Shown: piece by piece, positions 42,665 to 51,980 of the stretch
Position numbering within the stretch: the first letter of the stretch is position 1
Layout of the letters: every line of letters starts with the position of its first letter
Assembly: GCA_046233135.1 (NCBI GenBank)
Contig: JBJXHN010000004.1
Coordinates: 248,001-312,000, forward strand
Direction: 5' to 3'
DNA length: 64,000 nt
Source of the DNA: JBJXHN01 sp046233135
Lineage (GTDB): Bacteria; Pseudomonadota; Alphaproteobacteria; Rhodospirillales; Rhodospirillaceae
Notes under the pieces: generated by a model
Databases searched by the model: none
What the model saw: the letters and a program-made list of their open reading frames with translations, nothing else
What the model was told of the DNA's origin: nothing
Program-made: the position numbers and the translations under genes

Positions 42665-43123
42665 ATGGACATCAAGGAAACACCGGATTTTTGGGTCTTG
42701 CGCGATAAGAAAAGATTGAGGATTCCGGACATCAAAAAGGCATCTTCGGAATGCGCCACAAAAATAGAAGCAGAGATCAGGTCGGCGGGGCTTGAAGTTG
42801 ATGGTCCGTGGGTTTTCATTTCACGGCACTTACCAAAAGACGGTAAAACCTTCTTCGACTGGGAGATTTGCCGTCCGGTAAAAAAGCCCGCGCACTATAA
42901 TGGTGCGCTCGAACTCGCGCATTTAGAGCCCATTATGGTCGCGAGTAGGATCCATCAGGGACCGCTCAGAACACTTTTCACAAAAGGATATGCACCGCTC
43001 GTCGCGGAGCTGGATGCGTCTCAACACATTTACTCGGGCGAGAGCCGAGAAGTATATCATGAATGGAACGGTCCAGAGGCGCCACGCCATACGATCGAAA
43101 TTCAGTTCGGCTTGTCCCGCTAG
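42665..43123 (+). CDS. GyrI-like small-molecule-binding domain protein
   Basis: A 152-residue single-domain protein that fits the GyrI-like/AraC effector-binding (SOUL-type) fold. It has VDGPWVFISRHLPKDG, then FDWEICRPVKKP, a glycine-containing helix near HQGPLRTLFTKGYAPLVAEL, and a final REVYHEWNGPE...TIEIQFGL strand. Such stand-alone domains bind or hydrolyse small hydrophobic ligands or inhibit gyrase. No helix-turn-helix is present. The base composition is clearly poorer in G+C than neighbours, suggesting recent transfer. ATG 42665 follows GAGGAAACA. Confidence 0.72.
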   Translation: MDIKETPDFWVLRDKKRLRIPDIKKASSECATKIEAEIRSAGLEVDGPWVFISRHLPKDGKTFFDWEICRPVKKPAHYNGALELAHLEPIMVASRIHQGPLRTLFTKGYAPLVAELDASQHIYSGESREVYHEWNGPEAPRHTIEIQFGLSR

Positions 43124-43416
43124 ATCGAACTGCCTTAAATCTGCATCGATTTATGGCAGGCACTTTGATCTAGAATCATATCGTTACAGCATCGAGTCAC
43201 GCCGAAGGCGTGCGTTCCGCCGGGAGTCGAAGACGCGCTTGCGCACCGGAATACCGGTGCGCACTTTTCCGCTCGATGTTGTAGAGTTTGTCAGGGACAA
43301 GGGGAATCCACGGCTGTCCGGTTTAGCGCCTGAAGTACTGCGGAAGGGTTCGCTTGCCCTGATTTCCGCGTGGAACAGGGGATTCTGGACACTACCCGTG
43401 TCCGGGCCGTCGCCAT
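43124..43416. other. Low-complexity intergenic region with a hairpin
   Basis: No supported gene. TGCGCACCGG (43240-43249) and CCGGTGCGCA (43254-43263) form a 10-bp stem followed by CTTTTCC, a possible weak terminator for the GyrI-like gene. The left part is AT-richer than average, like that gene. Confidence 0.45.
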
Positions 43417-44217
43417 TCAGGCGGGCAGGGAACGACGCGCCCGTTTGACCAGGCTGGCGACCACCGGGGCGGGGTCCTCGGCCAGCCAGCGGCCGGTGAC
43501 CGCCAGCACCCAGTCGGGCCGGGTCTTGCCGGCGTCGTTCAGCCAGTTGGCCACGGAATCCCGAACGTACTTGCTGGGATCGGCGCGGCAAGGGGCGAGC
43601 AGGGGCAGGCCGGGGGCCGGATCGTCTTTCAGCGCCGTCACATGGGCGCACCACACCCCGCGCGGCCGGCAGCTTTCCACGGCAAAGCGCCGCAGGTTCT
43701 CCGACGGTTCGGCGGTCCAGGGGACCAGTCGGTCGATCACGGCCAGGGGATCGGCCACCATCCGGGGCCGCAGGGCCATCCACGCCCACTCCCGCACGCC
43801 GAAATGGGGATCGTCGGCAAAGGGCCGCAGCCGGGCCAGCAGGATCTCAAGCGGCATCGGTGCGTCGGTGCTGTCGGCCTCTTCCGCCACCGCATAGGCG
43901 ACCCAGCCCCGCACCGTGTCGCTGGGGTGGCCGGCCAGCGCGGCCAGGGCCTGGGGGTCATGGTCCGTCGCCGCGGCCAGGGCGCGGCCGGCGGCGGCCA
44001 TGCGGCGGGTGATGCCGTCGTCGGGATTCAGACCGGCGGCCACCGGTCCGGCCAGCGCCGGCGGCAGGGCTGCATGGGCCAGGGCGGTGAAGTCCAGGGC
44101 CAGGATTTCCGGCAGGCTGGCGGACTCCATGCTACCGGCCGTCAGGGCGGCCAGCACGTCGGGCGGGATATCGGCCCGGCTGCGGGCGCCCTTGCGGGGT
44201 TTGGCGGTGGAAGGCAT
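43417..44217 (-). CDS. HEAT-repeat protein (DNA alkylation repair-like)
   Basis: A 266-residue all-helical protein. From about residue 85 it shows HEAT-like repeats (ALAALAGHPSDTVRGWVAYA, FADDPHFGVREWAWMALRP, EPSENLRRFAVESCRPRGVW, DPSKYVRDSVANWLNDAGKT). The RPRGVW and SVANWLND blocks recall AlkD-related DNA alkylation repair proteins, but a catalytic Asp/Trp set is not certain. The basic N-terminus (STAKPRKGARSRAD) could bind nucleic acid. ATG 44217 has GGAG nine bases upstream; the frame extends to 44253. Confidence 0.7.
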   Translation of the reverse strand: MPSTAKPRKGARSRADIPPDVLAALTAGSMESASLPEILALDFTALAHAALPPALAGPVAAGLNPDDGITRRMAAAGRALAAATDHDPQALAALAGHPSDTVRGWVAYAVAEEADSTDAPMPLEILLARLRPFADDPHFGVREWAWMALRPRMVADPLAVIDRLVPWTAEPSENLRRFAVESCRPRGVWCAHVTALKDDPAPGLPLLAPCRADPSKYVRDSVANWLNDAGKTRPDWVLAVTGRWLAEDPAPVVASLVKRARRSLPA

Positions 44218-44316
44218 GGTGCCGGCTCCGGCAGAAGGAAGGGAGCGCAGCATATCCGGATCCGCCGGACCTGTCCCGCTCCTCTGCGCCGCTGTCCGCT
44301 TACGGGGCGGGGGGCT

Positions 44317-45429
44317 TCAGGTGCTTTCCCCCTGCTTTAGCAGCAGGTCGACGCAGTCGATCTGCGGATCCGGTGCGTCGCCGCCCAGGCGGCTGGCGAT
44401 CATCCGCCCGGCCCGGGCGCCGAGGGCCTGGCTGTCGAAGGCCACCATCGACAGCCGGGGCGTCAGCTCGCCGGCCAGGTCGTTGTCGCCGAAGGCCAGG
44501 ACGGCCAGGTCCTCGGGGATGCGCCGGCCCTGCTGGCGGGCTTCCAGCAGGGTGCCGATCCCCAGCAGATCGTTGGCGCAGAACACGGCGTCGAAGGGCT
44601 TGCCGGCGTCCACCAGGGCCTGATAGGCGCGGCGGCCATCCAGGATGCTTTCCACCCGCTCCACCCGGATGGTTTCCACCACCTCGGCCCCCAGGGCGGC
44701 GACCCGCTCCCGGAACCCGGCAAGGCGCAGGGATCCGCGTCCGCCCTGCCGGCCGATATAGGCCAGCCGGCGATAGCCGCGCGCCACCAGATGGCTGGCG
44801 GCGAGCCGGCCGCCGTCGGTGTTGGAAAAGCCCACCAGCATGTCCAGGGGATCCCGGGGGAAGGCCCAGCTTTCGACGATGGGGATGTCCAGCTTGCGCA
44901 GCTGGCTGCGGTTTTCCTCCAGCTCGATGACGCCGGTGAAGAAAACGGCGGCGGGGCGCAGGGCCCGCAGGGACTGCACCGCCGCCAGTTCCCGTTCATA
45001 GGAATAGGACGTCTGCCCGACCATCACCTGGTAGCCGTGTTCCTCCAGCACCCGGGCGCAGGCCCGGGCGGCGATGCTGTACTGCTGGCTGAGCATGTTG
45101 GAGACGAAGGCCGCGACGATGGTGGAGCGCCCGGACCGCAGGGCGGCCGCATGGGGATTAGACCAATAGCCGGTGCGGGCGACCACCTCCAGGATGCGGT
45201 CGCGGGTCTTGGGCGACACCATATGCGGCGAGCGCAGGGCGCGGGAAACGGTGATCGGCGACACCCCCGCCTCGCGGGCGACGTCTTCGATCCGGGGGGG
45301 CTTGCCGTCGGGAGTGTCTTTTTCCCCGGGCGGCGGGCCGGCCTCCGCCGTCGCCCGACCTGCCGACGGATCGGTGGCGAGGCGCAGGACGTCGTCGTGG
45401 GTATGGGCGCTCTGATCGCTGCGGGTCAC
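44317..45429 (-). CDS. LacI family transcriptional regulator
   Basis: A 370-residue repressor starting at a GTG. A 43-residue polar extension precedes the LacI helix-turn-helix (RIEDVAREAGVSPITVSRAL) and hinge (MVSPKTRDRILEVVARTGYW). The ligand domain follows (VAAFVSNMLSQQYS, FCANDLLGIGTL, FGDNDLAGELTPRLSMV). It is the last gene of the minus-strand operon that starts at 51262, 25 bp after the deacylase. Two palindromes with a central CG in front of that operon are its probable operators, which would make it autoregulatory. Confidence 0.93.
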   Translation of the reverse strand: MTRSDQSAHTHDDVLRLATDPSAGRATAEAGPPPGEKDTPDGKPPRIEDVAREAGVSPITVSRALRSPHMVSPKTRDRILEVVARTGYWSNPHAAALRSGRSTIVAAFVSNMLSQQYSIAARACARVLEEHGYQVMVGQTSYSYERELAAVQSLRALRPAAVFFTGVIELEENRSQLRKLDIPIVESWAFPRDPLDMLVGFSNTDGGRLAASHLVARGYRRLAYIGRQGGRGSLRLAGFRERVAALGAEVVETIRVERVESILDGRRAYQALVDAGKPFDAVFCANDLLGIGTLLEARQQGRRIPEDLAVLAFGDNDLAGELTPRLSMVAFDSQALGARAGRMIASRLGGDAPDPQIDCVDLLLKQGEST

Positions 45430-45454
45430 CTTGGGTTCCCTTGGTTGATGGGGG

Positions 45455-46459
45455 CTACAGCGGGCGGGCGGCCTGGATCAGGCAGTCCCCGGTCCGGCTG
45501 TCGCAGGGCAGGCGGCGGGACAGGACGATTCCCGGTCGGGAGAAGTGCAACCTTTCCGCCGGCAGATCAAGCCGCTCGAAGTCATGGTACCAGCCGGCCA
45601 GATCCCCGGCCGCCACCGTATCCCCCAGGCAGACGGCGGGTTCGAACCAGCCCCGGTGGGGGGCGAAGACCGCCTGGTTGTGGCTTTCCAGGGCCAGCAG
45701 GGTCATCTCCTGGCGTTCCGGCGGCGTGCGCGACAGCACGGGGGCATCCACCATCCCCAGGGTCAGCAGCACGTTGTCGATGGCCCGGTTGGTCAGCGCC
45801 AGAGTGGGGGCGGTGGCGGTTCCACCGCCCCCGAATTCGCCGCTCAGGCCGATGGCCCCGGCCCGGGCGGCGGCGGCCATGGAGGTGGGGGCGTCCGCGC
45901 CGTTCTCGGCGACGAACCCGTAGGCCAGACCGGTGGCCTTCATCAGGGACAGGGCCTGTTCGACGCGCGCCGGCGGTCCCTGGCGCTCGATCAGGGCGCA
46001 GGGCAGGTGTTCCATGGTGGTGCCGCCGGCGTGGATGTCGAAGACCACGTCATGGGCGGGAAACAGGGTGTGCTCCAGGAAATCGGCGATCCGTCGGGTG
46101 GGGGTGCCGGCCGGATCGCCGGGGAAGGCGCGGTTGAGGTTGCCGTCATCCAGGGGCGACAGGCGCCGTGCCGCCATCACCGCCGGGCTGTTGGCGAAGG
46201 GCAGGATGGTGATTTCTCCACGGATCTGCGCCGGGGCCAGTTCGCGGATCAGGCGCGACAGGGCCAGGGGGCCTTCGTATTCGTCACCGTGGTTGCCGGC
46301 CATCAGCAGAATGCGGGGACCGTTGCCCCGGCGCAGGCGGCAGACGGGCACCTTGACCTGGAAATAGGGGGACCGGTCCACCGAAAAGGGGATGGACAGG
46401 GTGCCCAGGGTCTTGCCCTGCGCGATCAGGTCCAGGTCGTGAAAAACTCCGGTATGCAT
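45455..46459 (-). CDS. Succinylglutamate desuccinylase/aspartoacylase family deacylase
   Basis: A 334-residue zinc carboxypeptidase-fold hydrolase. The metal site is GNHGDEYEGP (His and Glu) and FDIHAGG (His), and the catalytic Glu lies in GLSGEFGGGG. The family includes aspartoacylase and the ectoine-catabolism deacetylases DoeB/EutE; it removes acyl groups from N-acyl amino acids. Within the LacI-controlled operon it may release a free amino acid from an imported acylated substrate. The exact acyl group is unknown. It lies 58 bp after ridA. Confidence 0.85.
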   Translation of the reverse strand: MHTGVFHDLDLIAQGKTLGTLSIPFSVDRSPYFQVKVPVCRLRRGNGPRILLMAGNHGDEYEGPLALSRLIRELAPAQIRGEITILPFANSPAVMAARRLSPLDDGNLNRAFPGDPAGTPTRRIADFLEHTLFPAHDVVFDIHAGGTTMEHLPCALIERQGPPARVEQALSLMKATGLAYGFVAENGADAPTSMAAAARAGAIGLSGEFGGGGTATAPTLALTNRAIDNVLLTLGMVDAPVLSRTPPERQEMTLLALESHNQAVFAPHRGWFEPAVCLGDTVAAGDLAGWYHDFERLDLPAERLHFSRPGIVLSRRLPCDSRTGDCLIQAARPL

Positions 46460-46517
46460 GGCGCTGTATGGTCCTGACAGGGGACGGGGGAGCGGGTGGA
46501 TGCGGAAGACCCCTGCC

Positions 46518-46868
46518 TCAGGCCGGCAGGGCGGCGATGGCGGTCATCTCCACCCGCAGGTCCGGATCGGCCAGCCGGGCTTCGTAGCAGGCGCGGGCCG
46601 GCGGGTTGGCGGGGTCGATCCAGGCGTCATAGACCGCGTTCAGGGCGTCGAAATCGCTGATATGCGGCAGCAGCACGGTCACCGCGACCAGGTGGGAGCG
46701 GTCGGTCCCGGCTTCGGCCAGCAGGCTGTCGATCTTGGCCAGCACCTCGCGGGTCTGCTGCTCCAGCGAGGATTTGCGGTCATCGGCCACCTGACCGGCG
46801 ATATGCACGTGGCCGCCGGACACCACGGCCTGACTCATGCGGGAACCGACCTGAAAGCGCTTGATCAT
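46518..46868 (-). CDS. RidA family (YjgF/YER057c) deaminase
   Basis: A 116-residue RidA-like protein. It has VSGGHVHIAGQVADD, QTREVLAKIDSLLAEAGTD, the mid-domain ARACYEARLADPDLRVEM (with the Arg that binds the imine carboxylate), and the IAALPA end. RidA hydrolyses reactive enamine/imine intermediates from PLP enzymes to keto acids. AAGGAG lies eight bases before ATG 46868. Its presence in this operon supports a PLP deaminase reaction upstream. Confidence 0.9.
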   Translation of the reverse strand: MIKRFQVGSRMSQAVVSGGHVHIAGQVADDRKSSLEQQTREVLAKIDSLLAEAGTDRSHLVAVTVLLPHISDFDALNAVYDAWIDPANPPARACYEARLADPDLRVEMTAIAALPA

Positions 46869-47003
46869 CGGGGGATCTCCTTGGGGATGGAAAAAACAGG
46901 GACGTGAGAAAAGGACATAACGAAGGAAAGGAAGGCGGAAGCCGCCGTCACCGTCGCGATCGGCCGTGACGGCGGTTTCCGGGACGCAAGGCAAGAGGGG
47001 CGG

Positions 47004-47783
47004 TTACAGGCTGGGCAGCGGGGTGGCTTCCTTGAACCACTTCATCTGCAGGGCCTGCAGCTTGCCGTTCATGCGGTTGTAGAACAGGTCCGTGTTCAGC
47101 CATTGCAGCAGGTTGTGGTCCCCCTGGCGCACGGCGGCATGGGCCGGGGACTGGCGGATCAGGAACTTCAGGGACACGTCCCCGCCCGACGCGGCGCTCA
47201 GCGCGATGGCGCTGTTCTCGGCGAAGAAGTCGGTCTGCCCGGCGGCATAGGCGGCCAGGGCGCTGGAGGCGTCTTCGAAGCGCACCAGGTTGGCCTCGGG
47301 GGCGTTGTCGGTCAGCCAGACGTCCAGGGTGGTGCCCCGGGCGACGGCGATGGACTGGCCGGCCAGATCGGCGGCGGTGGCGAAGGTCGGGGCGTCGCTC
47401 TTGCCGTAGACGCCCAGCTGCACGGCGACGTAGGGCGAGGTGAACATGACCTGCTGCGCCCGTTCCGGGGTGGCTCCGGCGGCGGCGATCAGGATGTCGA
47501 TCTGGTCGGACAGCAGGCTGGGCAGGCGGGCGGCGCCGGTGACTTCCACCAGTTCGGCCTCCACCCCCAGGTCAGCGGCGACCTGATTGGCCAGATCGAT
47601 GTCGAAGCCGACCAGCGTGCCTTCGCCATCGCGGTAGCCCCAGGGGGCGGAGTCGGCCAGCACGCCGATGCGCACCGTGCCGGCCCCCAGGATATCCTGC
47701 AAGGTGTCGGCAAAGGCACTGACGGGGGCGAAGGCAAGGGTGGCGGCAAGGGCGCTTGCCAGGACGGTCTTGATGGGTCGCAT
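47004..47783 (-). CDS. Amino-acid ABC transporter substrate-binding protein
   Basis: A 259-residue periplasmic binding protein of the polar amino-acid (family 3) type. The signal peptide is about residues 1-25 (ending VSAFA). It has VRIGVLADSAPWGYRDGEG, LVGFDIDLANQVAADLG and the late KFLIRQSPAHAAVRQGDH. It delivers the ligand to the two permeases encoded upstream. It lies 87 bp after the ATPase. The acidic residues of the ligand pocket cannot be assigned without alignment. Confidence 0.93.
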   Translation of the reverse strand: MRPIKTVLASALAATLAFAPVSAFADTLQDILGAGTVRIGVLADSAPWGYRDGEGTLVGFDIDLANQVAADLGVEAELVEVTGAARLPSLLSDQIDILIAAAGATPERAQQVMFTSPYVAVQLGVYGKSDAPTFATAADLAGQSIAVARGTTLDVWLTDNAPEANLVRFEDASSALAAYAAGQTDFFAENSAIALSAASGGDVSLKFLIRQSPAHAAVRQGDHNLLQWLNTDLFYNRMNGKLQALQMKWFKEATPLPSL

Positions 47784-47870
47784 CGGGCATTCCTTTCCTT
47801 AACGGTACGCCGGGGGAGAGCGGGAGAGAGGGACGAGAGAGAAGCGAGGGACGAGAGAGGCGGTGGGCGA

Positions 47871-48588
<718 letters not shown>

Positions 48589-48602
<14 letters not shown>

Positions 48603-49239
48603 TGAGCTTGTTCTCCAAGGAGCGGGACCACAGGGTGAGGGGGAAGCACATCGCGAAATACAGCGCCGCCACGCAGGCATAGGACACCAGCGGCTGGAAG
48701 GTGGCGGCGCTGGCCAGCTGGCCGGCCCGCGCCAGTTCCACGAAGCCGACCACCGAGGCCAGCGAGGTGTTCTTGATCAGCTGGACGACGAAGCCGACGG
48801 TGGCGGGCAGGGCGATGCGGAAGGCCTGGGGGGCGACCACGTGGCGGAAGGTCTGCCAGCGGGTCAGGCCCAGGCAGGCGGCGGCTTCGGACTGGGCCTC
48901 GTGGACCGCCTGGATGCCGCCCCGCCAGATCTCGCCCAGGAAAGCGGCGGTGAACAGGGTGAAGGCCGCGCCGACCGAGACCAGCGCCGGCACCTTCATC
49001 CCCAGGAACACGGGCATGCCGAAATAGAAGAACATCAGCAGCCCCAGCACCGGCACCCCCTGCACCAGCTGCAACAGGCCGCTGGCGACGATCCGTGCCG
49101 TGCGGCTGCGGCCGGTGCACATGCGGGCCAGCAGCAGGGCGAGCGGGGCGCCGAAGGCCAGCGCGATGCAGACCAGCAGGGCCGTCCACTGCATCGCGGC
49201 CAGCATGGTCAGGAAATCGGAAAGGGTGAAACCGCGCAT
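48589..49239 (-). CDS. Amino-acid ABC transporter permease (second)
   Basis: A 216-residue HisM/GlnP-type permease with about five membrane helices and the cytoplasmic EAA loop EAAACLGLTRWQTFRHVVAPQA. It pairs with the first permease (49270) to form the channel. Thirty bases separate the two genes. Confidence 0.93.
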
Positions 49240-49269
49240 GGGGGAAGCCTCTCGAACTCTCGTGTCGGA

Positions 49270-49938
49270 TCAGCGGCCGGCGGGCCAGCGGAAGGCGATC
49301 CGGCCCAGGCCGGCGAACAGCAGCCGCACCCCCACCACCATGGCGAAGTACAGGGCGCAGATGACCGCGTAGACTTCGAAGCTGCGGAAGGTGCGGCTTT
49401 CGACGAAGGCGCCGGTGTGGAACAGCTCCGGTGTCGACACCTGCGACGCCAGCGAGGTGCCCAGCAGCACTAGGACGATCTGGCTGGTCAGCGACGGATA
49501 GATGTTGCGCAGGGCCGGCGGCAGGATGACGTGGCGGAAGACCTGCCAGCGGGTCAGTCCCAGGCACTGGCCCGCCTCCACCTGGCTTTGGGGGATCGAC
49601 GCCAGGCCGCTGCGGAAGATCTCGGTGGCGTAGGCGCCCATGTAGACCGACAGGGCAAGACAGGCGGCATACAGCGGCGGCAGCTTCAGCCCGGCGAAGG
49701 GCAGGACGAAGAACACCAGGAACAGCTGGATCAGCGCTGGGGTGTTGCGGATGACCTCCACATAGACCCGGACGGCCAGTCGCAGGGCCTTGAACCGGCT
49801 GCCGCCGGCGGCGGCACCGGCCAGGCCGATCAGCAGCCCGGCGATCGTAATCACCAGGGTCAGGAACAGGGTCAGTCCGACCCCGTGCACGAAATCGTCC
49901 TGATAGCGCCAAAGCTGCGTGAAGTTGAGATTGGGCAT
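49270..49938 (-). CDS. Amino-acid ABC transporter permease (first)
   Basis: A 222-residue HisQ/GlnP-type permease with the EAA loop VEAGQCLGLTRWQVFRHVILPPA and about five helices. It is similar to, but distinct from, the second permease; together they make a heterodimeric channel. ATG 49938 is chosen over an upstream GTG because it has GGACGGA nearby. Confidence 0.92.
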   Translation of the reverse strand: MPNLNFTQLWRYQDDFVHGVGLTLFLTLVITIAGLLIGLAGAAAGGSRFKALRLAVRVYVEVIRNTPALIQLFLVFFVLPFAGLKLPPLYAACLALSVYMGAYATEIFRSGLASIPQSQVEAGQCLGLTRWQVFRHVILPPALRNIYPSLTSQIVLVLLGTSLASQVSTPELFHTGAFVESRTFRSFEVYAVICALYFAMVVGVRLLFAGLGRIAFRWPAGR

Positions 49939-50005
49939 GATCCGTCCGTTCCCGGACACCACGCGCGTCCGGGCCTGTTGCCGTGGGTGGGGAAGGCGGC
50001 GGGTC

Positions 50006-51262
50006 TTATCCGAAATGGGTCGGATAGACCGCCGCCAGATTGCCCTGGTCGTCCTGGCCGAAGATCAGCCGCCAGCGATCCAGGCAGGTGCAGGGATGGG
50101 AAATGCCGAAGGCGATGATATCGCCAACCCGCAGATCCCGCGTTTCGGACAGCTTCAGGAAGGCATGCTGGTCGTTCAGTTTGACCACCGTGCCCACCGG
50201 GGCGTTTTCCCGCAGGGCCGCGCCGTCGCGATAGACGGCCAGGGGAACGGGCAGGCCCTGGTCGCTGGACACGTCGCGCATGCCCATGCCGCAGATCGCC
50301 AGATCCGGTTCCGGCCGCGACAGCACTTCCGCCCAGACCGTCAGGGCCGGGGTGAAGGCGTCCAGGGCCTTGCGCCCGGTCACCGCTTCGAACCCGCCCC
50401 GGGCGTCCAGGGCCGCCAGGCCCCGGGCATAGACCCCGTGGTCGTGGAAGAAGATGGCGCCGCTGCGCAGCAGCAGGGTCGCGTTGCCGTCTTTCTCGAC
50501 GACCGGCATCAGGTCTTCCACTTCCAGGTCGAAAAAGGCCGACCCGCCAGCGCTGAGGATCAGGGGACGGTCGGGCACCACGGCGCGCACCACGCGGAAG
50601 GCCTCCGCCGCCAGGGCGTTCAGGGCGGTGATGGCCCGGCGGGTGGCGACCGGATCGCCAGTGGCCACCGCCCCTTCATAGGTGGCGACCCCGGCCAGCA
50701 TCAGCCCGGGGCCGGTGGCGGCCTGGGCCAGCGGGCGGACATCGGCCAGCCGGCGCAGGCCCGCCCGCCCCAGGCCCACTTCGATCAGCACCGACACGCG
50801 GCGGTCGGCCAGTTCAGCCACACGGGCCACCGCCGCCAGGCTGTCGGGGGAATCGACGAAGAACGTCAGCTCCGCATCCGGCCACCACCGCAGCAGGGCG
50901 GCGAAGTGGCGGGCGCTGGCCCGGCCGCCGATCTGGTTGGCCACCAGCAACCGGGGGATGCCGTGGGCCAGCAGCACGGCGGCCTGCTGCACCGACGCCA
51001 CCGACAGGCCCCAGGCGCCCAGGTCGATCAGCCGGCGGGACAGGTCCGGGGCCATCGGCGTCTTGGCATGGGGGGCGATCGCCACGCCGGCCTTGCGCAC
51101 ATAGTCCATCATCGCCGCCGCGTTGCGGTCGAAGGCGGATTCGCTGAGGGTCAGGACAGGCAGGGGGGCCGCGCCGGTATCCGGCCGCCAGCCGTCTGCC
51201 GCCAGGGCGGCGGCGTCCGTGGGGTCGGTCCCCACACCCAGTCCCCGATAGGCGCTTTCCAT
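50006..51262 (-). CDS. D-threonine aldolase/D-serine dehydratase-like PLP enzyme
   Basis: A 418-residue fold-III (alanine racemase-like) PLP enzyme. The N-terminal barrel has the PLP lysine in APHAKTPMAPDL, and the C-terminal barrel ends in a metal site, GISHPCTCLDRWR, with His and Cys as in eukaryotic-type D-serine dehydratases and D-threonine aldolases. It should cleave or deaminate a D- or beta-hydroxy amino acid. It is the first gene of the LacI-controlled operon, just after two palindromic operators, with GAGAG before the ATG. Confidence 0.88.
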   Translation of the reverse strand: MESAYRGLGVGTDPTDAAALAADGWRPDTGAAPLPVLTLSESAFDRNAAAMMDYVRKAGVAIAPHAKTPMAPDLSRRLIDLGAWGLSVASVQQAAVLLAHGIPRLLVANQIGGRASARHFAALLRWWPDAELTFFVDSPDSLAAVARVAELADRRVSVLIEVGLGRAGLRRLADVRPLAQAATGPGLMLAGVATYEGAVATGDPVATRRAITALNALAAEAFRVVRAVVPDRPLILSAGGSAFFDLEVEDLMPVVEKDGNATLLLRSGAIFFHDHGVYARGLAALDARGGFEAVTGRKALDAFTPALTVWAEVLSRPEPDLAICGMGMRDVSSDQGLPVPLAVYRDGAALRENAPVGTVVKLNDQHAFLKLSETRDLRVGDIIAFGISHPCTCLDRWRLIFGQDDQGNLAAVYPTHFG

Positions 51263-51286
51263 CGCGATCTCTCATGCCTCCCGCAG

Positions 51287-51302
51287 ATGACAACGTTGTC
51301 AT
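51287..51302. promoter_or_regulatory. LacI-type operator 1
   Basis: ATGACAACGTTGTCAT is a perfect 16-bp palindrome with the central CG typical of LacI-family operators, 25 bp upstream of the PLP-enzyme ATG. Confidence 0.8.
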
Positions 51303-51329
51303 GACTAATTGATGAAACAATGCTGGCGA

Positions 51330-51345
51330 ATGATAACGTTGTCAA
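51330..51345. promoter_or_regulatory. LacI-type operator 2
   Basis: ATGATAACGTTGTCAA is a near-palindromic version of operator 1, centred 43 bp away (about four helical turns). On the minus strand it contains TTGACA, a perfect -35 box with a weak CATTGT 17 bp on, so binding should block the operon promoter. Confidence 0.72.
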
Positions 51346-51383
51346 CCAAAATTGGCTACGGCCGAAGGGTTGTATTTGCGTTT

Positions 51384-51397
51384 GTCCGATTTCGGAC
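51384..51397. promoter_or_regulatory. Palindrome in front of the antitoxin gene
   Basis: GTCCGA-TT-TCGGAC is a perfect palindrome ending 7 bp before the antitoxin ATG, the usual position for an antitoxin autoregulatory operator. Confidence 0.6.
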
Positions 51398-51404
51398 TTA
51401 TCTT

Positions 51405-51980
51405 ATGGAACAAGACGTTTTCTCTCGAAAAAGCGACGGTCCCATGACCCCCTCTTCCCCCGCCGATCCATCCCTGCCCGCCGATGTTGCCGGCCCGCCT
51501 GTCGTGGCCGTCGAACGGATGGGGCCGGGGGGTCGCAAGCGGCTGTCCGCGCCAGGCCTGCGGACATTCCTGTCCATCGCCGACCACTGGGGCCTCAGCG
51601 AGGCGGAGCGGCTGAGGGTGCTGGGGCTGCCGCCGCGCTCCACCTATCACGGCTGGGTGGCCAAGGTGCGGGCCGGGCAGGCCATCACCCTGTCCCTGGA
51701 CGAGCTGATGCGCCTGTCTGCCGTCCTGGGCATCTGGAAGGGGGTGGGGCTGCTGTTTCCCCGGGACCGGGACGGGCTGGCCTGGCTGCGGGCGCCCAAC
51801 CGTGCCCTGCCGTTTGCCGGCCAAAGCCCTATGGACCTGATCACGGCGGGCAGCCAGGACGGCATCTTGCAGGTGCGCCGCTACCTGGATGCCTGGCGCG
51901 GCGGGGCAGCGGCGCCGGCGACGGCCGATCTGGCCCTGGACCCCACTCCCCTGTCGGATGAGGAGGTGGTGATCCTGTGA
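51405..51980 (+). CDS. Xre/MbcA/ParS-type antitoxin
   Basis: A 191-residue antitoxin of the RES-Xre class. A disordered N-terminus is followed by an Xre-like helix-turn-helix (FLSIADHWGLSEAERLRVLG, YHGWVAKVRAG) and the C-terminal toxin-binding domain (GLLFPRDRDGLAWLRAPN, FAGQSPMDLITAGSQDGILQVRRYLDAW), the MbcA/ParS hallmark. ATG 51405 and ATG 51444 are both possible. It overlaps the toxin gene by four bases (GTGA). The PMDL block normally plugs the toxin active site. Confidence 0.88.
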   Translation: MEQDVFSRKSDGPMTPSSPADPSLPADVAGPPVVAVERMGPGGRKRLSAPGLRTFLSIADHWGLSEAERLRVLGLPPRSTYHGWVAKVRAGQAITLSLDELMRLSAVLGIWKGVGLLFPRDRDGLAWLRAPNRALPFAGQSPMDLITAGSQDGILQVRRYLDAWRGGAAAPATADLALDPTPLSDEEVVIL

